Part shown: positions 7,132-12,673 of the stretch, one piece after another
Numbering within the stretch: the first letter of the stretch is position 1
Layout: every line of letters begins with the position of its first letter
Assembly: GCA_026193555.1 (NCBI GenBank)
Contig: JAPHUU010000030.1
Coordinates: 1 to 12,673, forward strand
Origin: Rhodanobacter sp.
GTDB taxonomy: Bacteria > Pseudomonadota > Gammaproteobacteria > Xanthomonadales > Rhodanobacteraceae
DNA length: 12,673 nucleotides
Reading direction: 5' to 3'
Notes under the pieces: generated by a model
Told to the model about the DNA's origin: nothing
Database searches by the model: none
The model's input: only the letters and a program-made list of their open reading frames with translations
Made by a program: the position numbers and the translations under genes

Positions 7132-7407
7132 TTAGACTTTGGCGCGCGTGATGATTTCAACCACGCGATGATGTTTGGTCTTGGACAACGGACGGCATTC
7201 CGCGATGCGCACGAGGTCACCCTCGTTCGCGCCGAGATCGTCCTGCGCATGCAACTTGGTCGAACGGCGGATGATCTTGCCGAGCAGCCAATGCTGAACC
7301 TGACGCTCGACCAGGACCGTAACCGTCTTGTCCATCTTGTTGCTGGTGACGCGCCCCTCGAGGGTACGCGCCTGCTTCGTTTCTGCTTGAACCTGGATGT
7401 CGCTCAT
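7132..7407 (-). CDS. rpsQ: 30S ribosomal protein S17
   Basis: S17 is a primary 16S rRNA binder of OB-fold type in the 30S body. The 91-residue product contains [20 protein letters not shown] (16-35), the LHAQDD segment and [20 protein letters not shown] (65-84), all characteristic of the family (84 residues in E. coli). The ATG at 7407 follows AAGGGA, which overlaps the rpmC stop TAA. Its own stop TAA at 7132 overlaps the Shine-Dalgarno of rplN. Confidence 0.97.
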   Translation of the reverse strand: MSDIQVQAETKQARTLEGRVTSNKMDKTVTVLVERQVQHWLLGKIIRRSTKLHAQDDLGANEGDLVRIAECRPLSKTKHHRVVEIITRAKV

Positions 7408-7419
7408 GTCGGCCGTCCC

Positions 7420-7605
7420 TTACTTCTTGCCGCCGAGCACGAACTTCGTGCGGGCGATATCACGCCGAACGCGGCGAAGCTGGTGCGGCTGAGTGAGCTG
7501 ACCGGAACCCTTCTGCATGCGCAGATTGAACTGCTCCTTGCGAAGGTCCAGCAGATGCTGCTTCAACTCGTCGGCCGACTGGTTTTTGATTTCTTTGGTG
7601 GCCAT
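7420..7605 (-). CDS. rpmC: 50S ribosomal protein L29
   Basis: L29 is a small helical hairpin protein near the tunnel exit, close to the docking site of trigger factor and SRP on L23. The 61 residues start [20 protein letters not shown] and include [17 protein letters not shown] (21-37) and [15 protein letters not shown] (44-58), the family pattern. The ATG at 7605 shares its A with the rplP stop (TGATG), a termination-reinitiation junction. A GTG one codon earlier is possible but less likely. Confidence 0.96.
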   Translation of the reverse strand: MATKEIKNQSADELKQHLLDLRKEQFNLRMQKGSGQLTQPHQLRRVRRDIARTKFVLGGKK

Positions 7606-8018
7606 CACATCACCGCCCGGGTAACAAACTGGGTCTGCACGGACAGCTTCGCTGCCGCCAGACGGAACGCCTCACGCGCTGTCGTCTCGTCAACGCCTTC
7701 GATCTCGTAGAGCATGCGCCCCGGCTGAATCGGAGCGACCCAGAATTCGACGCTACCCTTGCCCGAGCCCATGCGGACTTCGATCGGCTTCTTGGTGATC
7801 GGCTTGTCCGGGAACACCCGAATCCACAACTTGCCGCCACGCTTGACGAAACGAGTAATGCAACGACGGGCCGCCTCGATCTGACGAGCCGTCAACTGGC
7901 CATGGGTTGTGGCTTTCAGACCGAACTCGCCAAAGCTGACGAGATTGGAACACTGCGCCAGACCGTAATTGCGGCCCTTGAATTGTTTGCGGTATTTGGT
8001 TCGCTTGGGTTGCAACAT
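7605..8018 (-). CDS. rplP: 50S ribosomal protein L16
   Basis: L16 completes the 50S subunit near the A-site tRNA and the peptidyl transferase centre. The 137-residue product carries the start [37 protein letters not shown] (54-73), the loop [13 protein letters not shown] (81-93) and the [11 protein letters not shown] block. Arg82 in that loop matches the arginine hydroxylated by RoxA/YcfD in E. coli. The ATG at 8018 has TAAGGAG (8026-8032), whose TAA is the rpsC stop; its own TGA overlaps the rpmC start. Confidence 0.98.
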   Translation of the reverse strand: MLQPKRTKYRKQFKGRNYGLAQCSNLVSFGEFGLKATTHGQLTARQIEAARRCITRFVKRGGKLWIRVFPDKPITKKPIEVRMGSGKGSVEFWVAPIQPGRMLYEIEGVDETTAREAFRLAAAKLSVQTQFVTRAVM

Positions 8019-8029
8019 GGCAACTCTCC

Positions 8030-8782
8030 TTACTTCGCAGACCGCTCGCGACGGCCGTCACCGGCCTCGCGACGCGAATCATTACGACGACCTTCGCCAC
8101 CTTCGCGGCGCGGCTGCGACGGCTCGTCCTTCGACTCCTGGGTGGACTGTGCCAGATCGAAGATCTCGCCCTTGTAGATCCACACCTTGATGCCGATGAT
8201 GCCGTAGGTCGTACTTGCCTCGGCGACGCCGTAGTCGATGTCCGCGCGCAACGTGTGCAAAGGAACGCGGCCTTCACGGCTCCACTCGGAACGCGCGATC
8301 TCGGCGCCGTTCAGACGACCGGACACATTGATCTTGATGCCAAGGGCTCCAAGGCGCATTGCATTGCCGACCGAGCGCTTCATCGCACGGCGGAACATGA
8401 TGCGCCGCTCCAACTGCTGCGCGATCGACTCGGCAACGAGCTGTGCGTCGAGCTCGGGCTTGCGCACTTCGCTGACGTTGATGTGCGTCGGGACGCCCAT
8501 CATGTCACTGACTTCCTTGCGCAGCTTCTCGATATCCTCACCCTTCTTGCCGATCACCACGCCCGGACGGGCAGTGTGAATCGTCACGCGGGCAGTCTTG
8601 GCCGGACGCTCGATCTGGATCCTGGAGATACCGGCGGCTGCCAGCTTCTTCTTCAGCATGTCGCGGACTTTGATGTCGGCCACGAGATAGGTGGCGTAAT
8701 CACGCTTATTGGCGAACCACTTCGAGTTCCAGTCCTTGGCAATGCCGAGGCGGATACCGGTGGGATGAACTTTATGACCCAT
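8030..8782 (-). CDS. rpsC: 30S ribosomal protein S3
   Basis: S3 lines the mRNA entry channel of the 30S head and helps unwind mRNA. The product is 250 residues. The start [13 protein letters not shown], a type II KH domain with the GKKG loop at 78-81, [18 protein letters not shown], and [14 protein letters not shown] are all typical. The C-terminal tail (about 211-250) is rich in Arg, Glu, Gly and Ser, with RREGGEGRR and [10 protein letters not shown], and makes the protein 17 residues longer than E. coli S3 (233). Such tails are variable and probably disordered. The upstream Shine-Dalgarno is GAGGA. Confidence 0.98.
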   Translation of the reverse strand: MGHKVHPTGIRLGIAKDWNSKWFANKRDYATYLVADIKVRDMLKKKLAAAGISRIQIERPAKTARVTIHTARPGVVIGKKGEDIEKLRKEVSDMMGVPTHINVSEVRKPELDAQLVAESIAQQLERRIMFRRAMKRSVGNAMRLGALGIKINVSGRLNGAEIARSEWSREGRVPLHTLRADIDYGVAEASTTYGIIGIKVWIYKGEIFDLAQSTQESKDEPSQPRREGGEGRRNDSRREAGDGRRERSAK

Positions 8783-8797
8783 CGTCTATATCCTCGG

Positions 8798-9133
8798 TCA
8801 GTTACCAACAACCACAGTGATGTGGCTGGTGCGCTTCAGGATGCGCGATCCGCGGCCTTTGGCGCGGGCATGCATGCGTTTCATCGCCGGACCTTCGTCA
8901 ACGAAGATACTGGCCACCTTCAACTCGTCGACGTCAGCACCGAGATTGTTCTCGGCGTTGGCGACGGCCGACAACAGCACCTTGCGAACAAGGGTCGCGG
9001 CCTTCTTGTTGGTGTAGGTGAGCACGTCGCTGGCCCGACCCACGGGAAGCCCGCGAACCAGATCAGCCACCAGGCGTGCCTTTTGCGCCGAGATGCGGGC
9101 GCCGCGCAGGATCGCTTTGGCTTCAGTGCTCAT
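8798..9133 (-). CDS. rplV: 50S ribosomal protein L22
   Basis: L22 contacts all domains of 23S rRNA, and its beta-hairpin lines the nascent-chain tunnel, a site of macrolide resistance changes. The 111-residue product shows [25 protein letters not shown] sequence after residue 8, then the [15 protein letters not shown] segment and the tunnel hairpin [20 protein letters not shown] (83-102). The ATG at 9133 overlaps the rpsS stop (TGATG), with AGGAAGG upstream. A GTG one codon earlier is an alternative. Confidence 0.97.
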   Translation of the reverse strand: MSTEAKAILRGARISAQKARLVADLVRGLPVGRASDVLTYTNKKAATLVRKVLLSAVANAENNLGADVDELKVASIFVDEGPAMKRMHARAKGRGSRILKRTSHITVVVGN

Positions 9134-9405
9134 CACTTGCCCTTCCTGTCGCCGACATGGCCCTTGAATGTCCGGGTCACCGCGAACTCGCCGAGCTTGT
9201 GCCCGACCATGTTCTCGTTGATCAGAACGGGCACGTGCTGACGGCCGTTGTGGATGGCGATGGTCAAGCCGACCATTTCCGGCAGGATCATCGAACGACG
9301 CGACCAGGTCTTGATCGGACGCTTGTTGTTGGCGGAAACCGCAGCTTCCACCTTCTTTACGAGGTGAAGGTCGACGAACGGACCTTTCTTCAGAGAACGC
9401 GGCAT
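9133..9405 (-). CDS. rpsS: 30S ribosomal protein S19
   Basis: S19 forms a complex with S13 in the 30S head near the A site. The 90-residue product starts [20 protein letters not shown] and carries [20 protein letters not shown] (32-51), HNGRQHVPV and [16 protein letters not shown] (68-83), all near-invariant. E. coli S19 is 92 residues. The ATG at 9405 has AGGAAG at the right distance, 12 nt after the rplB stop. Its TGA overlaps the rplV start. Confidence 0.98.
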   Translation of the reverse strand: MPRSLKKGPFVDLHLVKKVEAAVSANNKRPIKTWSRRSMILPEMVGLTIAIHNGRQHVPVLINENMVGHKLGEFAVTRTFKGHVGDRKGK

Positions 9406-9417
9406 GACGGCTTCCTG

Positions 9418-10242
9418 TTACTTGGTACGACGACGCACGATGAACTGCTGCGTGCGCTTGTTGTTACGGGTCTTGTAGCCCTTGGCCGGTGTGCCCCATG
9501 GGCTGACCGGATGACGACCACCTGAAGTCTTGCCTTCACCACCACCGTGCGGATGATCCACCGGGTTCATCACCACACCGCGAACGGTCGGACGAATACC
9601 CAGCCAGCGCTTGGCGCCGGCCTTGCCCAGCTTCTTCAGGCTGTGCTCGCCGTTGCCGACTTCACCGATGGTGGCGCGGCAGTCGACCGAGATGCGGCGC
9701 ATCTCGCCGGACCGCAGACGCAACGTGGCGTAGCCGGACTCGCGGGCTACCAGCTGTACCGAGGCACCGGCGCTGCGGGCAATCTGCGCACCCTTGCCGG
9801 GACGCAACTCGATGCAATGCACCGTGCTGCCCATCGGCACGTTACGCAACTGCAGGCAATTGCCCGCCTTGATCGGCGCCTCGGCGCCCGATACCAGACG
9901 ATCACCCACCGCCACGCCCTTGGGCGCGATGATGTAGCGGCGCTCGCCATCGGCGTAGCAAAGCAACGCGATGTGCGCGGTGCGATTGGGATCATATTCG
10001 ATCCGCTCGACGCGGGCGGCAATGCCTTCCTTGTCGCGTTTGAAATCGATGATGCGGTATTGCTGCTTGTGGCCACCGCCGCGATGCCGCACGGTGATGC
10101 GACCATGATGATTGCGACCGCCAGTGCGGGACTGCGACTCGGTCAACGGCGCATACGGCGCGCCCTTGTGCAGGCCTTCCGTCCGAACGCTGACCGCGTC
10201 ACGGCGGCCCGGCGAGGTCGGCTTGTGGGTAATTAGTGCCAT
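9418..10242 (-). CDS. rplB: 50S ribosomal protein L2
   Basis: L2 is a primary 23S rRNA binder required for subunit joining and peptidyl transferase activity. The 274-residue length fits (273 in E. coli). Seen in order: [20 protein letters not shown] (39-58), [39 protein letters not shown], and the signature [20 protein letters not shown] (224-243), which includes the conserved histidine (230) equal to E. coli His229. The ATG at 10242 has GGAG nine bases upstream, and the gap to rplW is 17 nt. Confidence 0.98.
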   Translation of the reverse strand: MALITHKPTSPGRRDAVSVRTEGLHKGAPYAPLTESQSRTGGRNHHGRITVRHRGGGHKQQYRIIDFKRDKEGIAARVERIEYDPNRTAHIALLCYADGERRYIIAPKGVAVGDRLVSGAEAPIKAGNCLQLRNVPMGSTVHCIELRPGKGAQIARSAGASVQLVARESGYATLRLRSGEMRRISVDCRATIGEVGNGEHSLKKLGKAGAKRWLGIRPTVRGVVMNPVDHPHGGGEGKTSGGRHPVSPWGTPAKGYKTRNNKRTQQFIVRRRTK

Positions 10243-10259
10243 CTCACAGAACTCCTGGC

Positions 10260-10553
10260 TCAGGCCTTGGCGGAAACGTCGATGGTCTGCCCATCGGCAA
10301 GGCGAACATAGGCCTTGCGCTTGCCCTGGCGACTACCAGCGCGCTGACGGAAAGCCTTGACCTTACCCTTGGTATTGACGAGATTCACCTGCTTGACGGT
10401 CACGTCAAACAGCTTCTCCACGGCAGCGCGGACATCCGCCTTGGTTGCCGCGGGGGCAACCACGAATACGTACTGGTTGTGCTCGGCCAGACGTGCGGAC
10501 TTCTCCGAGATGTGCGGCGCGCGCAGCGTATCGAGAATGCGTTCGTTGTTCAT
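10260..10553 (-). CDS. rplW: 50S ribosomal protein L23
   Basis: L23 sits at the tunnel exit and is the docking site for trigger factor and SRP. The 97-residue product has the core [25 protein letters not shown] block near 10-30, [19 protein letters not shown], and the basic loop [20 protein letters not shown] (62-81). The ATG at 10553 overlaps the rplD stop as ATGA, and GAGGAG inside rplD lies eight bases upstream. A GTG nine bases earlier has worse spacing. The junction suggests coupled translation. Confidence 0.96.
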   Translation of the reverse strand: MNNERILDTLRAPHISEKSARLAEHNQYVFVVAPAATKADVRAAVEKLFDVTVKQVNLVNTKGKVKAFRQRAGSRQGKRKAYVRLADGQTIDVSAKA

Positions 10554-11152
10554 GCCAGCCACTCCTCGATCTTCTTCACCGCGTCAACCGTCATCACCAC
10601 GTGGTCGGAACCGACGAGGCTCACCGGATTCAGCCCCAACACGTCCAGCACCTGGATGTACGGGATGTTCCGGGCACCGAGAAACACCGCCTCGGAAGCA
10701 TCCTCGGAGACCAGCAGCACGCGCCCGGATACTTCCAGCTCGGCCAGCTTGGCAACCATGGTCGACGTCCTGGGGTTGTCGATGCCAAAGCTCTCGACGA
10801 CCTTGAGTCGGCCGGCACGATTCAGCTCGGCAAGAATCGAGCGAATCGCTACACGGTAAGCCTTGCGATTGACCTTCTGCTCGTAGCTGCGCGGCTTGGC
10901 GGCAAAGGTACGGCCACCACCGACAAAGATCGGCGCACGGTAATCACCGTGACGGGCGCCACCGCCCTTCTGCTTCTTGAACTTCTTGGTGGTACCGGAC
11001 ATCTCGCCGCGCGTAAGCTGCGACTGGGTACCGGCACGTCCACCCGCCTGATAGGCGACCACGACCTGGTGGATAAGGGCCTGCTTGTACTCGGCACCGA
11101 ACACTTCGTCCGACACGCTGAGCGGCTTGGCGCCAATAACATTGAGTTCCAT
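10550..11152 (-). CDS. rplD: 50S ribosomal protein L4
   Basis: L4 binds domain I of 23S rRNA and reaches the tunnel with a long loop. In E. coli it also autoregulates the S10 operon by causing attenuation in the leader and blocking S10 translation. The 200-residue product (201 in E. coli) has the loop [20 protein letters not shown] (64-83) and the start [19 protein letters not shown]. The C-terminal domain runs from VESFGID to [12 protein letters not shown] lies seven bases before the ATG at 11152. Its presence beside a leader with an attenuator-like hairpin (12247-12279) suggests similar control here. Confidence 0.98.
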   Translation of the reverse strand: MELNVIGAKPLSVSDEVFGAEYKQALIHQVVVAYQAGGRAGTQSQLTRGEMSGTTKKFKKQKGGGARHGDYRAPIFVGGGRTFAAKPRSYEQKVNRKAYRVAIRSILAELNRAGRLKVVESFGIDNPRTSTMVAKLAELEVSGRVLLVSEDASEAVFLGARNIPYIQVLDVLGLNPVSLVGSDHVVMTVDAVKKIEEWLA

Positions 11153-11163
11153 GGCGTCTCTCC

Positions 11164-11805
11164 TCAGCTCTTCGTCGTCGGGCGGATGATGACGTCGCCA
11201 CCGGTTGCACCCGGCACCGCACCCTTCACCGCGATCAGATGACGCTCGGCATCGACCTTGATCACTTCCAGACCCTGCTGCGTGCGATTGACCGCACCCA
11301 TGTGACCGGACATCTTCTTGCCCGGGAACACACGACCCGGAGTCTGGCGCTGACCAATGGAACCCGGCGCACGATGCGACAGCGAGTTACCGTGGGTAGC
11401 GTCACCCATCTTGAAGTTCCAGCGCTTGATCGTTCCCTGGAACCCCTTGCCCTTCGATACACCAGCGACGTCAACCATCTGACCGACACTGAACACATCG
11501 TCAGCCTTGATCTCGGCGCCCACAGCGTACTTGCCGAGGTCATCGGCGGAAACGCGGAACTCCCACAGACCACGACCCGGCTCAACCTTCGCCTTCGCGT
11601 AATGACCTTTCATCGGCTGCGTCAACAGATTCGCGCGCTTGGTGCCCACCGAAACCTGGACGGCACTGTAGCCATCGTTATCGTCCGTCTTCAGCTGGGT
11701 CACCCGATTCGGCGTCGCTTCAATCAGCGTCACCGGAATCGAACGGCCATCTTCAGTGAAGAGCCGGCTCATGCCGCATTTGCGGCCAACCAATCCGATA
11801 CTCAT
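11164..11805 (-). CDS. rplC: 50S ribosomal protein L3
   Basis: L3 is one of the first proteins in 50S assembly; its extension reaches the peptidyl transferase centre. The 213-residue product begins [20 protein letters not shown] and contains [17 protein letters not shown] (115-131), [20 protein letters not shown] (137-156) and [14 protein letters not shown]. The glutamine-rich motif GQRQ is the region methylated by PrmB in E. coli. The ATG at 11805 has AGGA seven bases upstream. A TTG at 11829, inside the rpsJ stop region, would add eight residues and was rejected. Confidence 0.97.
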   Translation of the reverse strand: MSIGLVGRKCGMSRLFTEDGRSIPVTLIEATPNRVTQLKTDDNDGYSAVQVSVGTKRANLLTQPMKGHYAKAKVEPGRGLWEFRVSADDLGKYAVGAEIKADDVFSVGQMVDVAGVSKGKGFQGTIKRWNFKMGDATHGNSLSHRAPGSIGQRQTPGRVFPGKKMSGHMGAVNRTQQGLEVIKVDAERHLIAVKGAVPGATGGDVIIRPTTKS

Positions 11806-11825
11806 CTTCGTATCCTGTCTGTCGC

Positions 11826-12137
11826 TCAACCGAGCTTGATCTGAACATCTACGCCAGCGGCGAGATCAAGCTTCATGAGCGCGTCCACGGTTTTGTCGTT
11901 CGGGTCGATGATATCGAGCACACGCTTGTGTGTACGGGTCTCGTACTGGTCGCGTGCATCCTTGTCGACGTGCGGCGACGTCAGGATTGTGTAGCGCTCG
12001 ATCCTCGTCGGGAGCGGGATCGGGCCGAGTACCGTTGCGCCAGTGCGCTTGGCCGTCTCGACGATCTCGCTGGCCGAGCGGTCGATCAGACGATGATCGT
12101 ATGCCTTCAGCCGAATCCGAATCTTCTGGTTCGCCAT
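11826..12137 (-). CDS. rpsJ: 30S ribosomal protein S10 (NusE)
   Basis: S10 is a 30S head protein and, as NusE, joins NusB in transcription antitermination and couples RNA polymerase to the leading ribosome through NusG. The 103 residues match E. coli in length. [20 protein letters not shown] (1-20), [20 protein letters not shown] (33-52) and the THKRVLDI block leave no doubt. The ATG at 12137 has AGGA seven bases upstream. A longer in-frame reading starting at 12296 runs through the leader and was rejected. It is the first gene of the S10 operon, preceded by about 300 nt of leader. Confidence 0.98.
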   Translation of the reverse strand: MANQKIRIRLKAYDHRLIDRSASEIVETAKRTGATVLGPIPLPTRIERYTILTSPHVDKDARDQYETRTHKRVLDIIDPNDKTVDALMKLDLAAGVDVQIKLG

Positions 12138-12246
12138 AACCGTGTCCTGTTGTCGAAAGAACGTAATGTGAAACGAAGCGGCTTCTCGCCGTTCGCACAA
12201 CCCTTTACCACAGCATTGGGAGCGACAAGAGCCACACCCAACTCGC

Positions 12247-12279
12247 AAAATCCAAGCGAGCATCGAATGCTCGCTTGGA
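12247..12279 (-). terminator. Attenuator-like hairpin in the S10 leader
   Basis: On the transcribed strand a perfect 13-bp stem (TCCAAGCGAGCAT pairing with ATGCTCGCTTGGA, loop TCG) is followed at once by TTTT and then GCGAG. This is the shape of an intrinsic or factor-assisted terminator. It lies about 115 nt before rpsJ and inside the transcript from the promoter at 12444, so full termination there would silence the cluster. An attenuator, perhaps governed by L4 as in E. coli, is the simplest reading. The hairpin is seen; the regulation is inferred. Confidence 0.6.
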
Positions 12280-12316
12280 AGAAAACTGCCAGTCACGCAA
12301 AACAGGCATCGTCAGC

Positions 12317-12331
12317 CGGGGTTTCGCCCCG
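12317..12331 (-). other. GC hairpin in the S10 leader
   Basis: A 5-bp stem cgggg / ccccg with a five-base loop. In the RNA it is CGGGG-CGAAA-CCCCG, a stable GNRA-like capped stem. It lies upstream of the attenuator-like hairpin and may be part of a structured leader. No function can be assigned. Confidence 0.4.
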
Positions 12332-12351
12332 CAACAACACTGAATTACGAA

Positions 12352-12364
12352 GGCCGTCCCGGCC
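12352..12364 (-). other. Second GC hairpin in the S10 leader
   Basis: An inverted repeat ggccg / cggcc with a three-base loop forms a compact stem 5' of the one at 12317-12331. Together with the 12251-12279 hairpin the leader would hold at least three stems in series. Confidence 0.35.
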
Positions 12365-12443
12365 AGCGAACTCGAAGCACTTCCTGCGCCTCATTTCGCG
12401 GTGAGCCAGCCAAGAACAGTACCGGCCAGCAAGCAAGCTCCGA

Positions 12444-12472
12444 AGTATAACTACAACTTCAGCCGAAGTGAA
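12444..12472 (-). promoter_or_regulatory. Candidate S10-operon promoter
   Basis: On the minus strand TTCACT (12467-12472, 4 of 6) and TATACT (12444-12449, 5 of 6) are spaced by exactly 17 bp. The bases after the -10 (TCGGAGC) are GC-rich, as in promoters under stringent control. A start near 12437 gives a leader of about 300 nt. A dyad ACTTC-AGCC-GAAGT (12456-12469) fills the spacer and reaches into the -35, and GAAGT recurs at 12442 and 12470, so a repressor or activator site is possible. Confidence 0.6.
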
Positions 12473-12528
12473 GTGGCAAGACGAATATTTCCTCAATCAT
12501 CGCCAACCGCACCGCGTCTCTCAAGGAT

Positions 12529-12560
12529 GCACCGGGATACATTTCCAAGTATCCCGGCGC
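12529..12560 (-). terminator. Strong hairpin downstream of tuf
   Basis: A 12-bp stem with one G-U pair (GCGCCGGGATAC with GTATCCCGGTGC) and an eight-base loop begins 14 nt after the tuf stop. It is the most stable stem-loop at an operon boundary here, but only ATCCTTGAG follows, with no T-run. It may be a weak or factor-assisted terminator, or a 3' end protector that allows some read-through into S10. Confidence 0.55.
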
Positions 12561-12574
12561 CATCACGAGCTTTC

Positions 12575-12673
<99 letters not shown>

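Noticed and set aside
8255..9241. A 328-codon open frame on the plus strand, antisense to rpsC, rplV and rpsS
   Set aside because: It is the mirror of highly biased GC-rich coding sequence; the peptide has no recognisable domain and the minus strand encodes three certain ribosomal proteins.
9547..10236. A 229-codon plus-strand frame antisense to rplB
   Set aside because: Same cause: codon bias of L2 leaves the opposite frame free of stops. No ribosome binding site or homology was seen.
12138..12296. N-terminal extension of S10 or a leader peptide in the S10 leader
   Set aside because: The extension has no Shine-Dalgarno and runs through the attenuator hairpin; S10 is of normal length from 12137. 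Other short frames in the leader also lack ribosome binding sites.

Overview
This window is the conserved ribosomal-protein supercluster of a Gammaproteobacterium. All genes lie on the minus strand, so transcription runs from high to low coordinates. It starts with the 3' end of tuf (EF-Tu), then the S10 operon (rpsJ-rplC-rplD-rplW-rplB-rpsS-rplV-rpsC-rplP-rpmC-rpsQ), the spc operon (rplN-rplX-rplE-rpsN-rpsH-rplF-rplR-rpsE-rpmD-rplO-secY) and the start of the alpha operon (rpsM-rpsK-rpsD, the last cut by the window edge). There are 26 genes, 24 of them complete. Protein sequences are close to E. coli but differ in detail. The GC-rich coding bias, the lack of rpmJ after secY and the S5, L18 and SecY sequences suggest the Lysobacterales (Xanthomonadales), perhaps a Rhodanobacter- or Dyella-like genus. 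The genus is inferred from memory of family sequences and was not tested.

Layout. 12575-12673: tuf C-terminus. 12138-12574: non-coding region with a strong hairpin just after tuf, a good sigma70-type promoter with a dyad in its spacer, and a leader of about 300 nt that contains a 13-bp hairpin followed by four T residues, a candidate attenuator. 7420-12137: S10 operon, tightly packed. 1360-7117: spc operon, packed except for three spacers: 220 nt between rpsN and rpsH, 94 nt between rplF and rplR, and 118 nt between rplR and rpsE. 1234-1359: secY/rpsM gap with a hairpin and a candidate alpha-operon promoter. 1-1233: rpsM, rpsK, partial rpsD.

The genes work as one unit. They supply 30S and 50S proteins in near-stoichiometric amounts, plus the SecY channel and the elongation factor. 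Many junctions are built for translational coupling, with stop codons fused to Shine-Dalgarno sequences or overlapping the next start.

I found no new defence, mobile or biosynthetic system. What deserves a second look is the non-coding RNA between genes: the structured rpsN-rpsH spacer with an internal promoter candidate, the S10 leader, the hairpins ahead of rpsE, and an alpha-operon leader that seems too short for the S4 pseudoknot known in E. coli.
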